Source: Chloroflexia bacterium (GTDB lineage Bacteria; Chloroflexota; Chloroflexia; Thermomicrobiales; JALYUS01). Taken from it: a stretch of DNA of 14,964 nt. The notes below the pieces were generated by a model. That model did no database searches. It was given only the letters and a program-made list of their open reading frames with translations, and was not told the DNA's origin. Below, one piece after another: positions 6,554-12,580 of the stretch. Location: positions 1-14,964 of the forward strand of contig JAICIL010000080.1 of NCBI GenBank assembly GCA_025924435.1, given 5' to 3'. The position numbers and the translations under genes are program-made. Each line of letters starts with the position of its first letter. Within the stretch, counting starts at the first letter, position 1.

Positions 6554-8005
6554 ATGGCATCGAACTTCATCGAAGAACCTGAAGATGTGGACGACGACCA
6601 GTTCGACCGGTGGTACGTGGACGTCATTAAACGTTCCGGGATGATGGACAACTCGCCCGTCGCGGGCTGTCGGGTCTTCAAGCCCTACGGTTACGGGCTA
6701 TGGGAGAACATGCAGCGCCGGCTGGACGACCGCTTCAAAGAAACCGGCGTCGAGAACGCGTATTTCCCCCTCTTCATCCCCGAATCCATGCTCGCCAAGG
6801 AGGCGGAACACATCGAGGGATTCGCGCCCGAAGTCGCATGGGTGACGATGGGCGGGACGAGACAACTCGAAGAGCGGCTCGCCATCCGCCCGTCATCGGA
6901 GTCCATCATCTGCCCGATCTTCGCGGAGTGGGTGCAGAGTTACCGCGACCTGCCCATCCTCATCAACCAGTGGTGCTCCGTCGTGCGTTGGGAGGAGCGG
7001 CCCCGGTCGTTCCTTAGGACGCGCGAATTCCTCTGGCAGGAGGGGCACACCGCGCACGCCACCGCCGAGGAGGCCGAAGAGCGCGCCCTCCAGATGATTG
7101 ATGTCTACAACGACTTCTACGTCAACGAACTCGCCGTCCCCTCCGTGATGGGTCGGAAAAGTGATTCCGAACGGTTCGCGGGTGCGCTGCGGACGTACAC
7201 GCTCGAAGCGATGATGCGCGGCAAGAAGTGGGCGCTCCAATCCTGCACCTCGCACAACCTTGGCGATCACTTCGGCAAATCGTTCAATATCCAGTTTCTC
7301 GCCCCCTCCGGCGAGCGCGAGTATGCTTGGAACACGTCGTGGGGCCTCTCGTGGCGGGCGATTGGCGCGATCATTATGGTGCACGGCGACCAGAGCGGCT
7401 TGCAGATGCCCCCGCGCGTCGCGCCCACGCAAGCGGTCGTCGTGCCGATCTGGCGGACGGACGAGGCGCGGGCGCAAGTCTTCGAGGCGTCCGACCGGAT
7501 CGAGCGCGCCTTGAAGGCGGCGGGCGTGCGCGTCAAAGTGGATCGCGACGCGGAGCACACGCCCGGCTGGAAGTTCAACGAATGGGAACTGAAGGGCGTC
7601 CCCGTGCGGATCGAAGTCGGGCCGCGCGATGTCGCGGCGGGTCAGGCGGTGCTCGCCCGCCGGGACAACCGGACGAAGGAGGCCGTGCCGCTCGACGGCT
7701 TGGCGGGCCGCGTGCAGGCGCTGCTCGACGACATCCACCACGCGCTCTATCAGCGCGCGCTCGACTTCCAGAAGGAGAACAGTGCGAAAGTCGCGTCCTA
7801 CGACGAATTGAGGGAACGCGTCGCGGCCAATGCGGGCTTCTCGTACATCTTCTGGGATGGCGACCCCGCGACCGAAGAGAAGATCAAGCAGGAGACGAAG
7901 GCGACGATCCGCTGCATCCCCCTGCACGACAACGACGAGGAAGGCCCCGACCTCTTCACCGGCAAGCCGGTGCGCGGCCGGGTTGTCGTGGACCGGGCAT
8001 ACTGA
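6554..8005 (+). CDS. proS: Prolyl-tRNA synthetase, type 3 (archaeal/eukaryotic-like)
   Basis: Charges tRNA-Pro with proline in the cytosol. The ATG at 6554 is chosen because GAAAGGA (6539-6545) lies at good spacing; the frame stays open 45 bases further upstream but without a ribosome site. The 483-residue protein shows class II synthetase motifs: motif 1 region CRVFKPYGYGLWENM (39-53), the IRPSSE loop (111-116), motif 2 VVRWEERPRSFLRTREFLWQ (143-162) and motif 3 around GLSWRAIGAI (264-273) with Arg268. An anticodon-binding domain follows (about 295-385), then a C-terminal domain ending in a terminal Tyr (RVVVDRAY). The short length, the lack of the large bacterial insertion domain and the C-terminal Tyr mark type 3. 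This type occurs in archaea, eukaryotes and some bacteria, including deep-branching phyla. No neighbour is functionally linked. Confidence 0.96.
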   Translation: MASNFIEEPEDVDDDQFDRWYVDVIKRSGMMDNSPVAGCRVFKPYGYGLWENMQRRLDDRFKETGVENAYFPLFIPESMLAKEAEHIEGFAPEVAWVTMGGTRQLEERLAIRPSSESIICPIFAEWVQSYRDLPILINQWCSVVRWEERPRSFLRTREFLWQEGHTAHATAEEAEERALQMIDVYNDFYVNELAVPSVMGRKSDSERFAGALRTYTLEAMMRGKKWALQSCTSHNLGDHFGKSFNIQFLAPSGEREYAWNTSWGLSWRAIGAIIMVHGDQSGLQMPPRVAPTQAVVVPIWRTDEARAQVFEASDRIERALKAAGVRVKVDRDAEHTPGWKFNEWELKGVPVRIEVGPRDVAAGQAVLARRDNRTKEAVPLDGLAGRVQALLDDIHHALYQRALDFQKENSAKVASYDELRERVAANAGFSYIFWDGDPATEEKIKQETKATIRCIPLHDNDEEGPDLFTGKPVRGRVVVDRAY

Positions 8006-8054
8006 ATCCATCGCTGACGAAGGAACGGATCCAAAGCCCTCAATATGCTCTGCT

Positions 8055-8114
8055 CCCCTCTCCATCGCCGCACAAACCTGACTCATACCGTGATCTCAGA
8101 GCGATGGAGAGGGG
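8055..8114. terminator. 14-bp stem with 32-base loop in the proS 3' region
   Basis: CCCCTCTCCATCGC at 8055-8068 is perfectly complementary to GCGATGGAGAGGGG at 8101-8114. The 14-bp stem with a 32-base loop lies between convergent proS and the isomerase-like gene. It is followed by GCCGGGGGTTGAGGGTT-type sequence, which I recall as part of a widespread intergenic repeat of bacterial genomes (not checked). No T-tract adjoins it, so bidirectional termination is plausible but unproven. Confidence 0.6.
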
Positions 8115-8129
8115 CCGGGGGTTGAGGGT

Positions 8130-8144
8130 TGAAAACGGTTTTCA
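8130..8144. repeat. Palindrome TGAAAAC-G-GTTTTCA
   Basis: Seven-base arms at 8130-8136 and 8138-8144 flank a single central G. It sits between the two larger hairpins of this convergent gap. The T-rich right arm might serve as the run of T for the hairpin at 8055-8114, although it is 24 bases away. Confidence 0.5.
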
Positions 8145-8159
8145 GCTTGGCAACTTCTG

Positions 8160-8179
8160 TGACAGGCTTCAGCCTGTCA
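8160..8179. repeat. Palindromic hairpin TGACAGGCT-TC-AGCCTGTCA
   Basis: Nine-base arms at 8160-8168 and 8171-8179 are perfectly complementary around a two-base centre. The hairpin ends nine bases from the stop codon of the minus-strand isomerase-like gene and probably acts as its terminator or as a copy of a dispersed palindrome. I recall similar 'CAGGCT...AGCCTG' palindromes in many GC-rich genomes, but have not verified this. Confidence 0.6.
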
Positions 8180-8188
8180 TCACCACAT

Positions 8189-8947
8189 CTATATCTTCCC
8201 CATCCGCTTCAGATTCTCGAAACTCGTCCGCGCGGCGTCAATCGCCGAGCCTTCGGCGCGATCCTGCTCGACGATGTACCAGCGGACGCCGCCCCGTTCC
8301 GCCGCATCGAAGAGCGGCGCGAAATCCACGGAACCCGTGCCGACGGGTGCGAAGGTCTCTGCCGCGTCCTTTGTCATGTCTTTCAGATGGACGAGCGGCA
8401 CGCGGCCCGCGTAGGTGTCGAGCAGGACGGTCGGGTGCTGCCCCGCTTTTTGAACCCAGAAGGCGTCGAGTTCCAGTTGCACGAGCGCCGGATCGGTGTG
8501 CGCCGCCAGCCAGTCGAAGGCGGTGAGGCCGTCAATCGTCGTCTCGAACTCGAACGCGTGGTTGTGGTAGCAGAGGCCGAGACCTTCCGCGTGCGCCGCC
8601 GCGCCGATGCGGTTCAGCGAGGCCGCGACCGCGCGATAGGCGTCCTCCGTCCGCCGCTCCGGCGGCAGGAAGGGGCAGACGAGCGTCGGGCAGGCGAGGA
8701 TGTGACATTCGCGGATGACGGCGGGCAACTCCGCCTCCATCCGCGCGAGCGCGATATGGCTCCCCGCGACCGCCATGCCGAGCGCGTCGAGTTTCGCCCG
8801 CAACGCCTCGGCGGTGAGCGGGCCGTATCCGTGCAGTTCGACGCCCCTGTAGCCAATTGCCGCGACTGCTTCAAGCGTGCCGGCGAAGTCGCGCGCCGCC
8901 TCTTCGCGGACGGTGTAGAGTTGAAGGGCTACCGGAATGTTCGCCAT
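8189..8947 (-). CDS. Sugar phosphate isomerase/epimerase family protein (AP endonuclease 2-like TIM barrel)
   Basis: The 252-residue protein starts at the ATG at 8947 (MANIPVALQLYTVREE), with GGAGGAG just upstream; the longer open frame to 9046 has no better ribosome site. It has the xylose-isomerase-like TIM-barrel pattern: QLYTVR at the first strand, GYRGVELHG at the second, LCYHNHAFEFE (126-135), LELDAFWV with Asp161, VHLKD with His188 and VEQDR with Glu227. These are positions of the divalent metal ligands in the family. Members isomerise or epimerise sugars or inositol derivatives; the substrate cannot be read from the sequence. It follows hepT after 76 bases on the same strand and could be co-transcribed with it. 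No signal peptide is present, so it is cytosolic. Confidence 0.88.
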   Translation of the reverse strand: MANIPVALQLYTVREEAARDFAGTLEAVAAIGYRGVELHGYGPLTAEALRAKLDALGMAVAGSHIALARMEAELPAVIRECHILACPTLVCPFLPPERRTEDAYRAVAASLNRIGAAAHAEGLGLCYHNHAFEFETTIDGLTAFDWLAAHTDPALVQLELDAFWVQKAGQHPTVLLDTYAGRVPLVHLKDMTKDAAETFAPVGTGSVDFAPLFDAAERGGVRWYIVEQDRAEGSAIDAARTSFENLKRMGKI

Positions 8948-9023
8948 TGGCTCCTCCATCATTTTGCTTTCCGTCGGTTGCGTTGAAGTCGCCCGCTCGC
9001 TCGCATCCTCTGCTACCCTGGCG

Positions 9024-9407
9024 TCACGCAGGCGGGTCTTCCGCAAGCGATACCGGGGCGATCTCGCGGAGGATTACGTCGAGTTTCGCCGCGAGATCGG
9101 CGATATCGCCCCGCCGGATATCCTCCCACATCCGGTCGCGATCAATCCCTTCGTACATATGTGCGTAGAAGTTGCGGAACGCCGCGATCCCTCGCCAAGG
9201 GACCTCGGGGTGGCGGCGCTTAACGGCATCCGAGACTTTCCCCGTGACATCCGCGATCTGATACATGTTCCAGCAGAGTGCGTCGAGCTTATCATCGTCG
9301 GCGAAGAGCGCTGCCTTCCCGTTGGCAGTCAGTTCCTCGACCCGTCCGGCGCAACGCAGGGCGTGGCGGAGGTGGCCGGGGTCGCGCTCCGGGTGCTTGT
9401 TTGTCAC
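9024..9407 (-). CDS. hepT: HepT-like HEPN toxin (type VII toxin-antitoxin)
   Basis: This 127-residue helical protein carries the HEPN ribonuclease motif R-x4-H-x-Y as RNFYAHMY (Arg78, His83, Tyr85). In characterised HepT/MntA pairs the Arg and His form the RNase site, and the antitoxin inactivates the toxin by adding AMP to that Tyr; all three residues are present here. The start codon is a GTG at 9407-9405, overlapping the stop of the upstream antitoxin gene by four bases (GTGA), so the two are translationally coupled. The length fits the family. The target RNA is not known from sequence; tRNA is the published target for a related toxin. It lies inside a run of housekeeping genes and is followed after 76 bases by the isomerase-like gene. 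Confidence 0.9.
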   Translation of the reverse strand: MTNKHPERDPGHLRHALRCAGRVEELTANGKAALFADDDKLDALCWNMYQIADVTGKVSDAVKRRHPEVPWRGIAAFRNFYAHMYEGIDRDRMWEDIRRGDIADLAAKLDVILREIAPVSLAEDPPA

Positions 9408-9703
9408 AGCGGGACCAGATCGCGTTGGATGGAGCGGCGCAGGCGCTCGCTCAGCCGCGGCGAATCGAGCGTGACCTGCACATCGCAGCCGAGGAGATCT
9501 TCGAGGGCGACGATCAAGCCACCGGGGAAGAATGGAGGCGTTACTGCGGCGGGCGTGACGAGGAAATCAACGTCGCTCGCCGGTTCGGCCTCGCCGCGGG
9601 CGACGGAGCCGAAAAGGCGGATATCCGCCGCGCCGTTTTCGCGCGCGACGCGGACAATCTCATGCCGTCGCGTTAAAATGTCCCGTTTCGTGAGTGCCGC
9701 CAT
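9404..9703 (-). CDS. mntA: MntA-like minimal nucleotidyltransferase antitoxin
   Basis: The 99-residue protein is a minimal nucleotidyltransferase with the signature G-S-x10-D-x-D: GSVARGEAEPASDVDF, with Gly32, Ser33, Asp44 and Asp46. A further acidic residue (Asp74, in CDVQVT) could be the third metal ligand. In studied pairs this protein AMPylates the Tyr of the HepT toxin and so neutralises it. The ATG at 9703 has GGAGGA four bases upstream. The antitoxin is first in the operon and hepT second, joined by a four-base overlap. A TATAAT box at 9735-9730 lies close upstream, and a hairpin in the promoter may take part in autoregulation (inference). Confidence 0.92.
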   Translation of the reverse strand: MAALTKRDILTRRHEIVRVARENGAADIRLFGSVARGEAEPASDVDFLVTPAAVTPPFFPGGLIVALEDLLGCDVQVTLDSPRLSERLRRSIQRDLVPL

Positions 9704-9729
9704 GCGATCCTCCGATCCCGCGCGCGACG

Positions 9730-9758
9730 ATTATAGCGGCGCGGGGCGCACCCCGCCA
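9730..9758 (-). promoter_or_regulatory. Promoter of mntA-hepT with perfect TATAAT -10
   Basis: On the minus strand TATAAT occupies 9735-9730. At a 17-base spacing the -35 position is TGGCGG (9758-9753), a poor match. Transcription would start near 9723, about 20 bases before the mntA start. The weak -35 and strong -10 suggest a regulated or factor-assisted promoter. It gives mntA-hepT its own transcription start, separate from the xseA-xseB genes upstream. Confidence 0.55.
9741..9756. promoter_or_regulatory. Inverted repeat inside the mntA-hepT promoter
   Basis: GCGGGG (9741-9746) and CCCCGC (9751-9756) are perfect inverted repeats around CGCA. They occupy the spacer and overlap the -35 position, which is the usual place for a repressor operator. 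It could instead be the hairpin of the xseB terminator. Neither role is shown by sequence alone. Confidence 0.4.
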
Positions 9759-9827
9759 CCGCGCGAGGGGTGTCACGGGGAATCGCCAAAAAACACGGCA
9801 TTGCATTCTGATGGATGTCCTCTATCG

Positions 9828-10079
9828 CTAGAATGGCGGCTCGTCGTCGGCATCGTCGTCTGCGGGTGCGGCGCGTTCCAGTTGCTCGACGCGCAGTTCC
9901 GCCGCGTCGAGGAGCGCCTGGCAATGCGCGGCGAGCGTCATCCCCTCCTCGAACGCGGCGAGCGAATCATCGAGGGACATGTTGCCCATTTGCAGGCGCG
10001 AGAGGACATCTTCGAGGCGTTCATAGGCTTCCTCGAACGAGAGTTCGGCCTTCGTGTCGCGGTGTTCCCCTGCGCTCAT
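9828..10079 (-). CDS. xseB: Exodeoxyribonuclease VII small subunit
   Basis: The 83-residue protein matches XseB: LSFEEAYERLEDVLSRLQMG (residues 13-32), followed by a second helix with MSLDDSLAAFEEGMTLA, and an acidic tail ending in DDEPPF. XseB binds the XseA large subunit in the exonuclease VII complex, which degrades single-stranded DNA in both directions in the cytosol. The start overlaps the stop of xseA by four bases (ATGA at 10079-10076), so the two subunits are translationally coupled. The stop TAG is at 9830-9828. A run of six T on the minus strand lies about 40 bases beyond the stop, but no clean stem precedes it. Confidence 0.95.
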   Translation of the reverse strand: MSAGEHRDTKAELSFEEAYERLEDVLSRLQMGNMSLDDSLAAFEEGMTLAAHCQALLDAAELRVEQLERAAPADDDADDEPPF

Positions 10080-11281
10080 GCGTCCTCCACGATTCCGGTT
10101 GCCGTCGCGCCGAACGCGCCGTCCGCGACGCGGACACGGAGCGCGCGTCCCCGCCGCCCCTCACCGGCGCGGCGGATGACGTCGCCGGTGTCGGCGTCGC
10201 TGACGAGCGCATAGCCGCGATCCAGCACCGCCGCCGGGTTGAGGGCGGCGAGCGCGGCCAGCCGCGCGCCCAGCCGCTCGCGGTCCACGAGCAGCCCTTG
10301 CGAGACGAGCGCCGCCAGGGTCCGCGTCCGCTCGTCAATCCGCTGCCGCAATTGCTCGGCGCGCAGCGTCGGGGAGACGCGCCGCAGATTGCGGCGGAGC
10401 GCGTCGAGATCGCTCGCCCGCTGTTCGAGGTCGTCGCGCATCAGCGCGGCCATCGCCCGCGCCGCCGCGCGGAGATCGTCGGCGATCGCCGCGATGTCCG
10501 GCGTGCAGAGTTCGGCGGCGGCGGATGGTGTCGGGGCGCGGACATCGGCGACGAGATCGGCGAGCGTCACATCCGTCTCGTGGCCGACCGCGCTGACGAC
10601 CGGGATCCGGCAGGCGAAGATCGCGCGCACGACCGTCTCGTCGCTGAAGGGCGCGAGGTCCTCCGCCGAGCCGCCGCCCCGCCCGACGATGATGACGTCC
10701 GCCCGCCCGTCCGCCTGCAACTCCGCGATGGATTGGACAATTTCGGCGGGCGCTGCGCTCCCCTGCACGGACGCGGGCGCGAGCACGAGCGAGGTCAGCG
10801 GATAGCGGCGCGCGACGACCGTCTGGATGTCGTGCCAGACCGCGCCGGACGCGCTCGTGACAACGCCGATGCAGCGGGGCGCGGCGGGCAGCGGGCGTTT
10901 GCGCGCCTCATCGAACAATCCTTCAAGTTCCAGTTGCAGCCGCAGCCGCTCGAACTGCGCGGCGAGCAGGCCGACGCCGTCCGGCTGGATGAGGTCAATG
11001 TAGAGTTGGTACTGGCCCGTCGCCTCATAGATGCCGATGCGGCCGTGAGCGAGGACGGCGTCTCCGTCGTCCGGCAGATACGAGAGGTAGCGCGCCTGCT
11101 GCTTGAAGCAGACGCAGCGGAGCGACGCGTCAATGTCCTTCAGCGAGAAGTAGAGATGCCCGGACGCCGGGCGCGAGATATTCGACGCCTCGCCCCGTAC
11201 CCAGATGTCCGCCAGCACCGGATCAATCTGGAACAACTCTTTCAGATAGGCGGTGATCTCGGAGACCGTGACGAGCGTCAC
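10076..11281 (-). CDS. xseA: Exodeoxyribonuclease VII large subunit
   Basis: The 401-residue protein is the catalytic large subunit of exonuclease VII. The N-terminal OB-fold region (ITAYLKELFQID, IWVRGEASN, ASGHLYFSLKD) is followed by the core motifs GVVTSASGAVWHDI, IIVGRGGGSAEDL, SAVGHETDVTLADLVADVRA, then a long Ala/Arg-rich coiled region and a small C-terminal domain around LDRGYALV. I chose the GTG at 11281 because AGGAG (11292-11288) lies six bases before it and the family match starts at VSEITAYL. The frame stays open to 11329, but there it only translates the heptamer repeats. It follows accB after a 146-base gap filled by repeats, and overlaps xseB. Length and motifs are normal. Confidence 0.95.
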   Translation of the reverse strand: MTLVTVSEITAYLKELFQIDPVLADIWVRGEASNISRPASGHLYFSLKDIDASLRCVCFKQQARYLSYLPDDGDAVLAHGRIGIYEATGQYQLYIDLIQPDGVGLLAAQFERLRLQLELEGLFDEARKRPLPAAPRCIGVVTSASGAVWHDIQTVVARRYPLTSLVLAPASVQGSAAPAEIVQSIAELQADGRADVIIVGRGGGSAEDLAPFSDETVVRAIFACRIPVVSAVGHETDVTLADLVADVRAPTPSAAAELCTPDIAAIADDLRAAARAMAALMRDDLEQRASDLDALRRNLRRVSPTLRAEQLRQRIDERTRTLAALVSQGLLVDRERLGARLAALAALNPAAVLDRGYALVSDADTGDVIRRAGEGRRGRALRVRVADGAFGATATGIVEDA

Positions 11282-11292
11282 ACCGAACTCCT

Positions 11293-11334
11293 GAGTAGCG
11301 AGTAACGAGTAACGAGTCGAAAGTAACAAGTAAC
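11293..11334 (+). repeat. Six tandem heptamers, (G/A)AGTAAC-type, next to the xseA start
   Basis: Six contiguous 7-base units start at 11293, 11300, 11307, 11314, 11321 and 11328. Units two and three are GAGTAAC, five and six AAGTAAC, and the first and fourth are variants keeping GAGT. The array begins one base beyond the Shine-Dalgarno of xseA, so it lies in the leader or promoter of the minus-strand gene. It faces a second array in the opposite orientation (11385-11433). Confidence 0.8.
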
Positions 11335-11420
11335 AAGCGGTGCGAGCCGTATCACTAATCGCTTGCCATGCCAGCGGTACTCCCGGTTCTCGTCACGTTC
11401 GACTCGTTACTCGTTACTCG
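11299..11420. repeat. Perfect 23-base inverted repeat formed by opposed heptamer arrays
   Basis: The 23 bases at 11299-11321 are the exact reverse complement of 11398-11420, separated by 76 bases. Beyond the perfect core the arms continue with partial complementarity both outward (5 of 7 next positions) and inward (for example GTAAC against GTGAC). An RNA or DNA hairpin with arms of roughly 35-45 bases is possible, spanning almost the entire accB-xseA gap. Confidence 0.8.
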
Positions 11421-11433
11421 CGACTGATTACTG
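11385..11433 (-). repeat. Seven tandem heptamers overlapping the accB stop codon
   Basis: On the minus strand seven 7-base units run from 11433 to 11385. They are CAGTAAT, CAGTCGC, GAGTAAC twice, GAGTCGA and two degenerate units. The first unit contains the last codon and the TAA stop of accB, so the array begins inside the gene. The period and core are the same as in the array at 11293-11334. Confidence 0.75.
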
Positions 11434-11898
11434 CCCCAGGCGCATCAACGGCTGACTGTATTCGACGGGCTGGCCGTTCGAGACGAGCAGTTCCTCGACG
11501 ACGCCGCCGCGCTCCGCCTGAATCTCATTCATGATCTTCATCGCCTCGATGATCGCGACCGTCTGGCCCGCCGAAACCGTGTCGCCGACGCGCACGAACG
11601 GCTCCTCGCCGGGGCCGGGCGCGGAGTAGTAGGTGCCGATCATCGGCGAAGCGACGACATATCCATTAGGGACGGCCACAAGTGCGCCATCTCCCTCGTC
11701 CGGGATCTCATTTGCGAAAGGCATGCCCGCCGCCGCGCCGTTTTTCTGGAGGCGCGGCGCGGAGAGGATGACATGGACGCCGTTCGCGTCCACCTCGATC
11801 TTGCCGAGGCCGTGCTCGGCCATCACGGCGGCGAGCGCCGCGATGTCGTCCGTCAGGCCGGCGGGGAGGCCGCGCCCGTCTTCGCGCTCGTCGCTCAT
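11428..11898 (-). CDS. accB: Acetyl-CoA carboxylase biotin carboxyl carrier protein
   Basis: The 156-residue protein carries biotin between the carboxylase and transferase partners of acetyl-CoA carboxylase, the first step of fatty acid synthesis. The N-terminal helix (LTDDIAALAAVMAEHGLGKIEV) is followed by an Ala/Gly-rich linker and the biotinyl domain from about residue 80. This contains VASPMIGTYYSAP, VRVGDTVSAGQTVAIIEAMK with the biotinylated Lys121 in EAMKIM, and a VEYSQPLM C-terminus. Length is normal. The ATG at 11898 overlaps the efp stop by four bases. In most genomes accC follows accB directly; here xseA follows instead, so the carboxylase subunit must be encoded elsewhere. Confidence 0.96.
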   Translation of the reverse strand: MSDEREDGRGLPAGLTDDIAALAAVMAEHGLGKIEVDANGVHVILSAPRLQKNGAAAGMPFANEIPDEGDGALVAVPNGYVVASPMIGTYYSAPGPGEEPFVRVGDTVSAGQTVAIIEAMKIMNEIQAERGGVVEELLVSNGQPVEYSQPLMRLGQ

Positions 11899-12464
11899 CC
11901 GTTCGCTCGCTCGATGTAGGTGTTCGACCGCGTATCCACCTTCAGATTGTCGCCCTGATTGACGAAGAGCGGGACGTTGATGACGAGGCCCGTCTCCAAC
12001 TTCGCGGGTTTGACGGCCCCGGTCGCGGTGTCGCCCTTGATGCCCGGTTCCGTCTCGACGACCTGCAAAACGACCGCCGTCGGGATGATAACCTCGATCG
12101 GCTCCCCCGCGAAAGTCTGCATATCCACCGTGTCGTTCTCGCGGATGTAATGGACGGCATTGCCGAGCGTCTCCGGCGCAAGCACCGGCTGCTCATACGA
12201 ATCGGTGTCCATGAAGACGTAGTTGCCGTCGTCGTCCCGGTAGAGGTACTGGACGGTGCGCCGGTCGAGTTCGGCGACGGTGAAGCGCGTGCCGTTCTGG
12301 AAACTCTTGTCGGTGATCGCGCCCGTGCGCAGATTGCGCACGGTGATCTTGATCGTCGCGCTGCCGCGCGCGGTCTTAATGTGCTGGTAATCCATCACCC
12401 GCAGGAGCGCGCCCTCGTATTCGATGACGATCCCCTTCTTCAACCCGCCCGTATCAATGACCAT
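11895..12464 (-). CDS. efp: Translation elongation factor P
   Basis: EF-P binds ribosomes stalled on polyproline stretches. The 189-residue protein shows the three-domain family pattern: an N-terminal KOW-like domain (LKKGIVIEYEGALLRVMDYQ), the tip loop HIKTARGSATIKITVRNLR, an OB domain with TVQYLYRDDDGNYVFMD, and the C-terminal signature GDTATGAVKPAKLETGLVINV. The tip residue, modified in other bacteria, is Arg33 here (K-T-A-R-G-S-A) instead of the Lys34 of E. coli. The ATG at 12464 has a G-rich ribosome site (GTGGGGA) about five bases upstream. The stop overlaps the accB start by four bases. A 116-base gap separates it from the upstream peptidase gene. Confidence 0.96.
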   Translation of the reverse strand: MVIDTGGLKKGIVIEYEGALLRVMDYQHIKTARGSATIKITVRNLRTGAITDKSFQNGTRFTVAELDRRTVQYLYRDDDGNYVFMDTDSYEQPVLAPETLGNAVHYIRENDTVDMQTFAGEPIEVIIPTAVVLQVVETEPGIKGDTATGAVKPAKLETGLVINVPLFVNQGDNLKVDTRSNTYIERANG

Positions 12465-12541
12465 GCATTCCCCACCCCATGTCGCGCGCGATCCTGAACG
12501 CCGGTTGGCTGCGCGGTCGCGCTCCCCTCAGCATGGAGCAC

Positions 12542-12568
12542 TGTACACGGCGCGCTTGCTTTTGTACA
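12542..12568. promoter_or_regulatory. Twin TGTACA palindromes between pepP and efp
   Basis: Two TGTACA palindromes at 12542-12547 and 12563-12568 have centres 21 bases apart, about two helical turns, inside the 116-base gap upstream of efp. This spacing is compatible with a dimeric regulator site or with promoter elements of efp-accB, but no regulator is identified. Confidence 0.25.
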
Positions 12569-12580
12569 TCGGGTTTGCCG

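Noticed and set aside
9815..11305. Plus-strand open frame of 496 codons opposite xseA and xseB
   Set aside because: Antisense to two clear exonuclease VII genes; no ribosome site and low-complexity Arg/Ala translation.
11282..11329. N-terminal extension of xseA
   Set aside because: It translates only the heptamer repeats and the Shine-Dalgarno; the GTG at 11281 fits the family start.
11293..11433. CRISPR-like array
   Set aside because: Units are only 7 bases, contiguous without spacers, and no cas gene is present.
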